This document shows, in pieces, positions 44,801-53,795 of a stretch of 64,000 bases of DNA (the stretch's first letter is position 1; every line of letters begins with the position of its first letter). This DNA is from Yamagishiella unicocca. Lineage: Eukaryota; Chlorophyta; Chlorophyceae; Chlamydomonadales; Volvocaceae. The DNA lies in the NCBI GenBank assembly GCA_003116995.1, contig BDSL01000003.1:496001-560000 (forward strand), in the 5' to 3' direction. The notes beneath the pieces are model-generated. The model made no database searches and was not told the origin of the DNA. It saw only the letters and a program-made list of their open reading frames with translations. The position numbers and the translations under genes are program-made.

Positions 44801-45580
44801 GACGAGGTGGATGCTCTCCTCCTTGCTCGCCTGGGGTGGCGGCTGGGTGTGGACGCCGTGCTGCCCCTCACCTCCTTCACCGTCAAGCTGGGCACCCTGC
44901 TCCAGGCGGCGGAACTGGAGCGCCCCAGGCAGGCCTGTCATGCGGCGTATGTGCGGGAGGCGCTCGGGCTGTCCCCTGCTGTGGCTGCCACGCCCGAGGC
45001 GGCCCTTGTGGCGTTACGCGCGGTATGGCGGCGGTTGTGGAAGCGTCTTAAGTGGGAGCCGCGGTGGAAGGAGGTCCTCTGGCGGCTGGCGGTTGACGGG
45101 GTGCCCATGCCGGGCTCCTCTCACCTCCCGCTGGTCCCACCCGAACCGTGTGCTTGCGGCTGTTACCCCGCTGCAGCGGGTGTGGCCGAGTCGCCGCGCT
45201 TGCATCACTTTTGGTCTTGCCCCCTCGTCCGCCCGCTCTGGGATGAACTGGAAGTCTGCTGTGGGTGCGGGGTCACGCGTGAGCATGTGTGGTTGTGTGT
45301 GTCGCCGGATCCGACCACTGTGCTGCAGTGTGTGTGGGATGTGGTGGCGTTGGCGGCGCTCAACGCGATGGAGTGGGCGCGCCGGTACATACACTCTCAT
45401 CGGCTCTCCGGCACCACCCTCCCTGCTGCTATGCGTTCTGGCCTCCTTGCTAAGTTCTGGGCCTTGCTGCGGGACTTTGCGGGCTTGGGTTTGCCCCGCA
45501 AGGACTGGGGTGACGTGGGGGTGGACCACCCATTTTTGTTCGTAACCGGGGGTCGGCTCATGTGCGCCGTGCCGCCCTAG
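41900..45580 (+). CDS. Reverse transcriptase polyprotein of the LINE (5'-truncated)
   Basis: The open frame runs about 1226 residues. RT motifs in order: SPGWDGIPVDLL, YRPITLLCTDYRILAKVLAN, FLDFAKAYDTID (motif A), GVRQGCPLAPLLY (motif B), and the catalytic QFADDAQVAL (motif C, near 42824-42850). From about 42960 to 43755 a very Ala/Pro-rich insert of about 265 residues separates the palm from the thumb-like region (LRIVPAAVALGIPFT). The C-terminus has a CxC...H..F..C cluster (CACGCYPA..., LHHFWSCPL), as in the zinc-binding segment at the end of many plant and algal LINE RTs. The frame is intact, but without an endonuclease or first ORF it is probably not autonomous. Confidence 0.9.
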   Translation, partial: AGRLVTDPRQLPNVVASFWERISCLPSGLDSADQQAVLAAVDAHSTPISPDLRPELGSIAVSAAEVARALQQSKPGTSPGWDGIPVDLLRTYSGCFVPALARLFTAIGHLRAVPTGFLKGVISVIYKGHDADRAAAGAYRPITLLCTDYRILAKVLANRLSPGLSAAIPLEQSAFLPGRSIGANTRFLRCLPPLLHQQQRSALVAFLDFAKAYDTIDRSFLFAVMERMGVGAGFLGWTQLLLGRTVALASVNGYISRSVPIRAGVRQGCPLAPLLYLFVAHALLCWLKRHGVGVPLAPADPASLVTGVQFADDAQVALPDAAAVPPFIALMAAFARASGQHLNPSKVELLWAGRQVAPALAAPAAVLAAAVAAVAAPAAAWTAAGGAAASPAAPSAAAAEAPVEAAPAGAGAAAVPPDAPAAAAAAAAPVAAALAAAAAAPQAAAAPAAAAAVAPAAAVLVAVAAEALATAGPAATGGAPGAAAGAAAPTVLTTAALAAAGAAAASPTPPDAPAVAAVTAAPTAPAAPAAPAAPAAPAGAASSPVARHPPRLARPPGLARRGRRRRGRGAAAVVVVGALAAAAGALAAPGPSTSPSLAATAPGVPRPSPSPPPPALAGLRIVPAAVALGIPFTNPPAAPVLDWASRMSEARRRLQKISRMALSMFGRATAAAAYALHMATYHMEHSGLPPAEVLAGIMALVAKLVDRELGPDDAQRRFTGVPLRLLSGHPTIGGFGVLPLRLHVLSRHAKWSLTVARSALQPPAARAPWIRIAVSFLSTLHPAFRPLAVTTARPDGPWLGAPLSLPPDIHRLATSLGHLPPLSDVADPPLEPGVWCFNAPLWGNPLLPNAGAPGRRPGLEAIHGPLTMCRRLLTVGDAVRVQDAMTAFEVERAHALATTPGMAIFSRLAERWTTLVRHELAPSELAMGALQDRIAARAAVAALLSDISPAWLAAARLAPDGPAPPSPDEVDALLLARLGWRLGVDAVLPLTSFTVKLGTLLQAAELERPRQACHAAYVREALGLSPAVAATPEAALVALRAVWRRLWKRLKWEPRWKEVLWRLAVDGVPMPGSSHLPLVPPEPCACGCYPAAAGVAESPRLHHFWSCPLVRPLWDELEVCCGCGVTREHVWLCVSPDPTTVLQCVWDVVALAALNAMEWARRYIHSHRLSGTTLPAAMRSGLLAKFWALLRDFAGLGLPRKDWGDVGVDHPFLFVTGGRLMCAVPP

Positions 45581-45898
45581 CTAGCCTGCCTTGGATGCTG
45601 TTTGTTCTTTCGTTCTTTCTTTCCTGGTGCCACCTTTGCTGGTTCGAGATACGAGTGGTGCGGGTGATGGGCAGGTGAGCCAATGGGGGCTTTTGTGGTG
45701 GTTTTGACGCGTAAGGGTGGCCTGCATGGGGCCGTGTCCTGCCGTCGCTTGTGCTGACTTTGCATGATGCTGTTTGCCTGCTGTTGCCCGTACCCGACCT
45801 TGGTTCCGTGTCTCTTCCGCAGTGCTTTCCCGCCGGGATAAGGGCGGGTGCCGCCTGTCGTGCGGCCACTGTAACGCGGTCTCTCTCTCAAGCGCGGT

Positions 45899-46497
45899 CT
45901 CTCAAAAAAAAGCGCTTGTGGCGTTATACGCGCGTGTGTGTGGGATGTGGTGGCGTTGGCGGCGCTCAACGCGATGGAGTGGGCGCGCCGGTACATACAC
46001 TCTCATCGGCTCTCCGGCGCCACCCTCCCTGCTGCTATGCGTTCTGGCCTCCTTGCTAAGTTCTGGGCCTTGCTGCGGGACTTTGCGGGCTTGGGTTTGC
46101 CCCGCAAGGACTGGGGTGACGTGGGGGTGGACCACCCATTTTTGTTCGTAACCGGGGGTCGGCTCATGTGCGCCGTGCCGCCCTAGCTAGCTTGCCTTGG
46201 CTGCTGTTTGTTCTTTCGTTCTTTCTTTCCTGGTGCCACCTTTGCTGGTTCGAGATACGAGTGGTGCGGGTGATGGGCAGGTGAGCCAATGGGGGCTTTT
46301 GTGGTGGTTTTGACGCGTAAGGGTGGCCTGCATGGGGCCGTGTCCTGCCGTCGCTTGTGCTGACTTTGCATGATGCTGTTTGCCTGCTGTTGCCCGTACC
46401 CGACCTTGGTTCCGTGTCTCTTCCGCAGTGCTTTCCCGCCGGGATAAGGGCGGGTGCCGCCTGTCGTGCGGCCACTGTAACGCGGTCTCTCTCTCTC
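45899..46497 (+). mobile_element. Short LINE copy with internal deletion
   Basis: After CTTGTGGCGTTATACGCGCG, matching the region near 45005, it jumps to the region near 45325 and then follows the LINE to its stop (46184-46186), 3' UTR and (TC)n tail. About 310 bases of the parent are missing. Confidence 0.85.
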
Positions 46498-46872
46498 AAG
46501 CGCTAAGGGTGGCCTGCATGGGGCCGTGTCCTGCCGTCGCTTGTGCTGACTTTGCATGATGCTGTTTGCCTGCTGTTGCCCGTACCCGACCTTGGTTCCG
46601 TGTCTCTTCCGCAGTGCTTTCCCGCCGGGATAAGGGCGGGTGCCGCCTGTCGTGCGGCCACTGTAACGCGGTCTCTCTCTCTCAAGCGCTAAGGGTGGCC
46701 TGCATGGGGCCGTGTCCTGCCGTCGCTTGTGCTGACTTTGCATGATGCTGTTTGCCTGCTGTTGCCCGTACCCGACCTTGGTTCCGTGTCTCTTCCGCAG
46801 TGCTTTCCCGCCGGGATAAGGGCGGGTGCCGCCTGTCGTGCGGCCACTGTAACGCGGTCTCTCAAAAGCGCT
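46498..46872 (+). repeat. Tandem LINE 3'-tail units separated by AAGCGCT
   Basis: Two tail fragments (periods 186 and 182) each comprise the last roughly 175 bases of the LINE, ending in (TC)n. The heptamer AAGCGCT lies at 45910, 46498, 46684 and 46866, that is, at the edge of every unit, as a shared target duplication would. Confidence 0.85.
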
Positions 46873-47300
46873 AGGTTCTGTTGGAAGTCGGCTTCATCGC
46901 ACGTAGAGGGCCGTCCCCGCAAAGGGCTAGGCCTGCAAGGCAAGGGAGGAGGGGCGTTCATAGCCCAGCTGGCATGAAAGGGGCAGGGCGCACATGGGAT
47001 GGCCAGGGGCAGAGAGGAGGAGGTAAGCACGACGGTGTCCGTTCGCCCCCCTCACCGTGGCGAGTTGACCCGCATTGGCTGGCGGCCTCTGGGCCCACTG
47101 GGCCCTGAGGGGGCTGAGGGCGGAAATACGCTGAGCGCACAGGACAGCCAAGTCACGGCGACAGAACTCACAGACAGGGCCCCGAGACATAGGAATGGAA
47201 GCGGCAGCAGGGGGCCAGCCGCACATGACAGGCACCCGGGTTGTAACAGTGGCAATTCGCAGACTGTGCCTCCTGTTGTGCCCGCCCGGTAGGGCCCCAT
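46873..47300. repeat. Diverged dispersed repeat, left copy
   Basis: Shares ordered similarity with 51596-52010 (GTT-GAAGT-GGTCT-like start, GCACGTAGNNGGCC, CAGCTGGCATGAA, GGGCAGGGCGC). The copies are too diverged for a recent duplication. No protein recognised. Confidence 0.5.
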
Positions 47301-47743
47301 GCAATACGGTTTGATGATGACATTGGAAACATTACAACAGCAGGGCTTTGCTGCGGGTGGGTTCGCATGCCGTGCTGTGACGATGTCAATTGCCCGTTAT
47401 AGCAGAGCACGGCGTGCGAACGCGCCCGCAATCTACCCACTACGTTCACAGGCTCTGAGGCGCCAAATAGATTACAGCCGCGCACATTGCCTGCCTTCCG
47501 CCGCTCCTACGCACTGCACACGTGGGGTCTTGCCTTTTGCATCATTCAATGCTCATCCACGCTCTTCCCGTGGGATCTTGCATGTTCAGGGCAGGCATGG
47601 CTGTCCTGCAGCCGATCCCATCTTGGCCGTTCCTCTTAAGATGGAATACGCCGAGGGTAGGTGGTGCATCGCGAGCCCAGCCCGCATGGCTTTTACAAGC
47701 GTGTTCCAAGCAATGTAAATACACAGCCGCACAGGGCTAAAAC
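47301..47743. other. Spacer, no gene seen
   Basis: About 440 bases between the repeat and the second tRNA-Val gene, with no coding signal. Confidence 0.4.
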
Positions 47744-47836
47744 TGCACCCATCCGGGATCGAACCGGAGACCTTCTGTGTCCCAACAACCGACAGTTTTG
47801 TTAGACAGATGTGATAACCAACTACACCATGGTTGC
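47744..47836 (-). tRNA. tRNA-Val (anticodon AAC), second copy, with 19-base intron
   Basis: Identical to the copy at 39900-39992 in the mature part. The intron differs in its first half (AAACTGTCGG versus AATCAGTGGA) but keeps the TTGTTGGGA end. A TTTT terminator follows. The flanks differ except for a short downstream AGGGC-AAAACT match, so this is an old duplication or concerted evolution. Confidence 0.88.
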
Positions 47837-47911
47837 AGATCTTGATGTCGTACAAATGATTTGACAAAATACATATACGGGAAAGCCTAGGCTTACATCG
47901 CCCACCACCAA

Positions 47912-47928
47912 CTATATATATATATATA
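47912..47928. repeat. (TA)n microsatellite
   Basis: Alternating TA run between the tRNA-Val 5' flank and the SINE array. Confidence 0.9.
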
Positions 47929-47930
47929 GT

Positions 47931-48534
47931 GTGGGTAGCTTAGCTGCTAAAGCCCGGCCTTAATCGGCAGGAGATCCAGAGTTCAAGTCCTGGCCCCCCC
48001 ACCCAAACCGCCACCCATTTCCGGGGGGGTAAACGGAAGTACTGGCACGGGGACCTGCGACTTCCGTAACAGGGGCGTGTATGGCCCTGCCAACCGGGTG
48101 AGAGCCCCGGACCCCAACCCAACAATTTTAGGGGTGGGTAGCTTAGCTGCTAAAGCCCGGCCTTACTCGGCAGGAGATCCAGAGTTCAAGTCCTGGCCCC
48201 CCCACCCAAACCGCCACCCATTTCCGGGGGGGTAAACGGAAGTACTGGCACGGGGACCTGCGACTTCCGTAACAGGGGCGTGTATGGCCCTGCCAACCGG
48301 GTGAGAGCCCCGGACCCCAACCCAACAACTTTGGGGTGGGTAGCTTAGCTGCTAAAGCCCGGCCTTACTCGGCAGGAGATCCAGAGTTCAAGTCCTGGCC
48401 CCCCCACCCAAACCGCCACCCATTTCCGGGGGGGTAAACGGAAGTACTGGCACGGGGACCTGCGACTTCCGTAACAGGGGCGTGTATGGCCCTGCCAACC
48501 GGGTGAGAGCCCCGGACCCCAACCCAACAACTTT
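47931..48534 (+). mobile_element. SINE family A, three tandem units of 202 bases
   Basis: Units begin near 47931, 48133 and 48335, each starting GGGTAGCTTAGCTGCTAAAG and ending CCCCAACCCAACAA. Unit 1 has CCTTAATCGG in the anticodon loop like the copy at 41319, while units 2 and 3 share CCTTACTCGG. Units 2 and 3 are thus the more recent duplication. Confidence 0.92.
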
Positions 48535-48571
48535 GTCGTGCGGCCACTGTAACGCGGTCTCTCTCTCTCAC
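48535..48571 (+). mobile_element. LINE 3'-tail fragment ending the SINE array
   Basis: GTCGTGCGGCCACTGTAACG followed by (TC)n is the terminal 37 bases of the LINE, fused directly to the last SINE unit. Confidence 0.9.
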
Positions 48572-48787
48572 CAACTCGCCAGATGCGGGATTCGGCGGCA
48601 CAACGCGCCTGTTCTCTGCACGGCCGGAAGCAGCGCGACCAGAAATAGCATTACGGTTAAGGCCGTAAATGTCAGAGGGATCGTAAACGTTCTCTTCATT
48701 CACAGCAAGCGGAGGGACCTCGCCATCGGCAGCGGCAGCCCCGTCAGCAGTCAAGTCAGGCACACCATCAGTGGAGATACCAGCCAT
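48572..48787 (-). pseudogene. Truncated N-terminal frame, possibly gag of a retroelement
   Basis: An ATG-initiated minus-strand frame of 72 residues (MAGISTDGVPDLTADGAAAA...) is acidic and Ala-rich and is cut off by the LINE tail. It lies on the same strand as and downstream of the Ty3-type pol, so it may be the start of gag of a second, tandem element. No zinc knuckle remains. Confidence 0.4.
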
Positions 48788-49259
48788 GATATTTCAGAAC
48801 AGAACAGAACAGACAGCTCAGAACTGAACAGTGGTGCAGTAAAGACACGGCAGAGTGTCAGCGGTTACTGGACCCAGAATCCCTACCAAGGCGCGACCGG
48901 AGTTCGGCCACCAGCTCCTGGTGCGTGCAGGTCCGTAAGGACACAGGCACTGGGCTGTCTGTTTGGATGTGAACCGACTCGTGGGTGCGAAGCACCGACG
49001 CAGACGGTGGACTCCCCTCTGCAATCGCCAAAAGAGTCAACGGGTGCAGACCCAACGACAGTCTAGGCGGACAGAATTAAGACAAACCTGCTCCAGCAGC
49101 TTCCAGGATAAGGGCCTGTAAACTATCCATATCGCCAAAGCGAAGCGGTGAGGTTGTCATTGTAAGTCGTTTAAACACAGCGTAAGTCCAGAAAAACCGT
49201 CTCGATACCAGCTTGTTGTAGGCTAAAGTCCAACTGCTGGGGGCAGTCAGAACTACCGT
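48788..49259 (-). other. Possible LTR or untranslated segment between pol and gag-like frames
   Basis: About 470 bases without a long frame on the minus strand. If the order pol - LTR - gag is right this would be a long terminal repeat plus leader. I could not find a second copy to define its ends. Confidence 0.3.
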
Positions 49260-51356
49260 TTAGAGAAACAGCAAGTGTTTAAGAACACTGACAGTGCTGT
49301 AGCAGTACGACAGCCGGCTCAGTGGGTAACGACAGACCGTTAGACCCAGTTCTCCAAACGATGCGTACCGTAGTTCAGGAAGAACGGACGCTAGGGGACC
49401 GTCATGGTACTTCGCCAAGATGTCCTGTCTGAGGGTATCATCATTGGGGACCACTATTTGGCGACGGTCAGACAGAACACGGAGCCAGATGCCGTGGGAA
49501 CAGGTCAGGTTAGCGGTATTCCGTTTCACAGTGAAGTACGGATCAGTGACAGAAGCATCCTTGAGACGAGCAGCAAACTCAGTGGGAGGAACCTCAGTCG
49601 GCGCCTTGGCAGTTTGTCTACGGGTCACAACAGACAGGACGGCTGCATACAGATTAGGATGCCGGCTGAGAGCGTCTGCAATGTTCAAAGAACCAGATAC
49701 GTACTCCCAGTTGTAGTTGAAACGCGCCATATATTCAAGCCAGCGTGCCTGACGGCGGTTCAAGGACGGCACACCTTGCAGGAACGTAAGGGGTTTGTGA
49801 TCAGTTTTCACGGTGAATGGTCTACCTTCAAGGTAGCAGCGCCATTCTTTCAGGGCATGCAGTACAGCCAGCAATTCCTGCTCCCCAGTAGTATAACGAC
49901 CCTCAGCAGATGAGAATTTCTTACTGGTAAACGCCACAGGTCGGCCGTTTTGCAGCAGGACAGCACCCGAACCATGCAACGAAGCATCAGATACGACTTC
50001 AACACGGAAAGGTTGTGAGTAATCAGGAAACATTAAGATAATGTCCTCACATACAGCATGCTTCAGTGCGTCAAAAGCCTGTTGGCACTCAGCAGTCCAA
50101 GCAGCAGGCGACAGAAACGCTCCCTTACGCGTCAGATTGGTCAGAGGCGCAGCAACAATAGAGTACCGCGAGATAAACTTACGGAAGTAGTTAGTCAGCC
50201 CCAGGAACTTACGGAGTTCCACCAGAGTAGTCGGTACAGGCCAGGTACGGACGGCGGCAGTTTTCCGCGGATCCATTCGAATGCCGTCAGCAGATACGAC
50301 ATGACCCAGGTATTCGACTTGCGGCTGAGCCCAGTGGCACTTAGATTGTTTCGCGTACAGTTGCTCACGACGCAGAGTATCAAAAACCAGCCGAAGATGT
50401 TCCAGATGTTCATCCCGTGTTTTCGAATAAATCAAGATATCGTCCAGGTAGCAAACCACGAACTTGTCGAGGTACGGCCTGAAGATACGATTCATGACAG
50501 CTTGGAAGGTAGCAGGGGCGTTAACTAAGCCAAAGCTCAGGACAGTGTACTCGAAATGACCGAAGGGCGTATTGAAAGCAGACCGCGGAATGTCAGACTC
50601 AGCGATCCGTATCTGATTGTACCCTTGCTGCAAGTCAATCGAACTGAAATACGCAGCACCCCGCAGTTTATCCAACAGGTCGTCGATGCGCGGCAGAGGG
50701 TAACGGTTTTTCACAGTAACCGCGTTAAGACCCCGGTAATCGATGCACATGCGCAAACCACCATCCTTCTTGCCCACGAACAGGATAGGAGCAGAATACG
50801 GGGAGGTACTAGGGCGAATCATACCCTTGTTCAGCAAGTCAGTTACTTGACGTTTTACCTCATCGAGCTCCGAAGGGCTAAGACGATACATGGGCCGCGA
50901 CACAGGTTGCGCGCCAGGCATCAACGGAATAGTGTGATCGACGGGTCGCACTGGAGGCAAGCCAGGAATCTCACGGAAAAGATCTGCATTGGCTTCCAGT
51001 AGGGCTTCAACGTCGGGATCCTTAGCGTCAGATGGAGGAACAGCAGCATTCAGATGTAGCTTAGGCCGAACCAACACCGCATGGGCACCTTTACGTAGCA
51101 AGCGAGCAGCAGCTTTGCGACCGACAGCAACAGGCACACTCTTCTGACAGAGTGCGGCAACAGCAAAATTAACAGCAGGTGGGGCAGCGGGCACAGCATT
51201 GGCCCCCCCAGGTGCCGGCACAGAAAACGGAACAGAGTACGTTGCCGGACCTTTACGCAAAATCAACACACGCTGCCCAAACTGAAGACAAGCCGCATGC
51301 CGTTCCAGAGTCCCAGAACCCAGAATCAGAGACGCAACATCGGTCAGAGCAGGCAA
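49260..51356 (-). pseudogene. Ty3/gypsy-type pol fragment: reverse transcriptase and RNase H
   Basis: One open frame of 698 residues. RT blocks include [42 protein letters not shown] and the catalytic [10 protein letters not shown]. The connection and RNase H domain follow ([59 protein letters not shown]). The N-terminal end holds only the tail of the protease region. The frame ends shortly after the point where the integrase zinc finger should begin, and no integrase follows, so the element is truncated at both ends. At 51356 and above it is cut by a SINE B fragment. Confidence 0.92.
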
Positions 51357-51390
51357 GACATAGGGCTGCAGATGAGCCCGATGTGGGTAC

Positions 51391-51541
51391 TTGTGGGCAA
51401 GTAGGTTTGTGGTTGAACCTGCTGGTCGAGGTTGTCGTTGATGGGGGTGGAGATACAGAGCTTATGACACGGTCAGGTGTCGTACCCCAGCGTCGGGGTC
51501 CTGTAACGCAAGGAATTTAAAAAAAAAAAAAAAAAAAAAAA
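51391..51541 (+). mobile_element. SINE family B, 5'-truncated copy with poly(A) tail
   Basis: Bases 51391-51520 match 41621-41742 of the full-length copy, without the tRNA-like head, and end in an A run of more than 20. Confidence 0.88.
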
Positions 51542-51595
51542 CCAACCAGGCGCCACCAACCAGGCGCACACTAGCGGGCTCTACATCGGCCTTGC

Positions 51596-52100
51596 ATCAG
51601 AAGCGTTAGTTCCCGTTGAAGTGGTCTGTATTGCACGTAGGCGGCCATACCCTGAAGGGCGACACGCGGTGGAGCGACATGCGGCGCAAGAACGGGATGC
51701 AGGAGGCGCAAGAACCCATGTTCCGCTGTCACCGATACAAAGGGACCCCAACGCCCCGGGCCCCAGCCAGCTCGGGGAGCCCCGCAGCTGGGTTCCACGT
51801 GCCCTTGTACGCACCTTCGTACCCATCCTCCCAGCCATCCACCCACCACGCAGGCAGCCACGCACGCAGTGGTCCGCTGTCACCGGTGCAAAGGGATAAG
51901 GCTGCAGGGCGGGAGACGTGTACAGCTCCCAGCTGGCATGAATCGGGCAGGGCGCCAAAATCGGCCGACCAGAGAGGGGGCCTGTTGAGGAAGGCCAGTG
52001 GGACGTTCGTCGCACCAATGCGGTTGCAGCGCGCTGCTGACAGATATGGGGCCGAGCGGGGTGACTTAGTTGCTGACGACCCGTGTTCTGCGCCCGCGTG
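51596..52100. repeat. Diverged dispersed repeat, right copy
   Basis: Counterpart of 46873-47300, in the same orientation. Open frames on both strands here lack any recognised domain and are not called as genes. Confidence 0.5.
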
Positions 52101-53795
52101 ATCATGAGCTCCCGGTTTACGACTTCAAAGATCTGCGCGCGCGAAAATGGGCCACGGCGCGTCGGCCTATGCCGTCTCCCTTTTGCGTAACCAGACTTTC
52201 CCAAATTTACTCATCCTGCGGGCTGACGCGGTCGACGTCGCATCAACACAAAAAACATATGATAAGTTTACAACGCGGCTACGAAATGCTGGCTAAGCCA
52301 GTGGGGTCTATCCACCCCAAAAGGTGCATGGCAATCGTACGGTGACTTCCACTCAAGGTTGTAGTCTGGGGCCCACTATAATAGTTATTGCTACTCAAGG
52401 CGTCAGTTATCCTTGGCAATGGACAATGGTATTTCCTTCTTCCTGCGTCTCTTTCCGTGTCAGGCAGTGCGCCCAATGGCTCTACCTTACGGTCTGGTGC
52501 CCACTATAACAGTTACTACAACGTGATTCATACCCGCAAAACACCAGTCAATAGAAGCGAAGTTGCGTAGTCTTGCCATCACACCATTTTAACCACCACT
52601 CCAAGCGCACAGACCGGTAGCGTGCAATATTTGCGTCTACATCCATGTACGGCTTCAGTTCTGAAACCAAACTCCTAACCAGGACACGTCAAGGAAAGCC
52701 TATAGCCTAATTGGCGCGTGAAAGCGTTGGAAGGATTGCAAAACCTGCACTGGTTTCGATTGCAAGCCTGCGCCCGTGGGCAATGACCCAGACGCGGCTT
52801 CGCCACCCAGTCCATGCCTCGATGCCACCCGCGACACCAATGTAGTGCGCACATCGGAGAATAACTCGCAGCCAACGATGAATTATTCGTGCGCATTCAT
52901 GAATAATGTATCTACTACTACATACTCGGCAACAATCCCTACATCCAAGCATCCCTGGTACCATCTCGCTGCGCGCACGCTATCTTTACTCAGTGTAAGC
53001 GGTGCGTCAAGCACGACAGACGCTGCAGAATCCCCGTATGGCATTCCTCAGGCTGAGCCTTATTTTGCGCACCTCCTTTATTTTCCACGCCATGCCACAA
53101 AAATACGGGCGCGCATATGCGACATCCCCCTGTAAGATGAAGGGCGGCTGCTCCCTTGCGTGTCAACAAAAGGCCCTAGACGCACCCAGGTGCGACTTGG
53201 GCCCGTTTCGAACCGCATATCTTTGAACGTTGCACCGCATCCCAGCTTAAGGCGCACACGGCCAACCCACGATCACACCACACGGCCCACAGCCCTCATC
53301 GCTGGTAATCTGTCTGGCCAAGCTCATCCGCCAGGCGCGCCAGCGGTGCTCCGCGACTGCATCTCGGCCTCCGCAATTCCGGCTGGTGCTCTCCGCGCGG
53401 CGGTGGTGGGGCATCCTACGTTCCTACCTGACCCGCGCCGCACTGGAGGCGAGGCTCATGCGGTTCATGCGGCTCACGTGGCGGACACCAGCGTGCCGCA
53501 GGTCCGTTCCGCAAGCAGCGCGTACCTGGCAGGGTAGGTGGTTCAGGACACAATGGGATGATGTCAAGGTTAAGACCGTGCACCACGATAAAGCACTATC
53601 GGCGATTACGCCCCTTGCAGGACGTAAGCGCAGTCAGCATGCTTGCGTGTACCGGTATCAGCTACCTCTGACATCTATGATAGGACATAAACTGCTTCAG
53701 CACACAGGCAGCCCTACTGTCCCCTTGGCCGACCCCATCCTGCCCTGCCCTTGAAAGCCTTCAAAGAAGCATCCCAGCCACGCGACAGCGGCCCT
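52101..53795. other. Intergenic region, no gene seen
   Basis: About 1.7 kb between the transposon nest and the 3' end of the glycosyltransferase gene. Short frames only, without splice-consistent chains. Confidence 0.45.

Larger units (their letters stand above)
41755..45898 (+). mobile_element. Non-LTR retrotransposon (L1-like), longest copy
   Basis: Contains an open RT polyprotein (to 45580), a 3' UTR of about 290 bases and a (TC)n tail. No apurinic endonuclease domain is present upstream of RT, so the copy is 5'-truncated. A 131-base piece of the same family's 3' end (41766-41896) is inserted near its left end, bounded by an 11-base direct repeat GCTGCTGGGCG at 41755-41765 and 41897-41907, a target-site duplication. 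Confidence 0.88.

Noticed and set aside
51581..52204. 207-residue minus-strand frame
   Set aside because: Lies in a diverged repeat with frames open on both strands and no recognisable domain.
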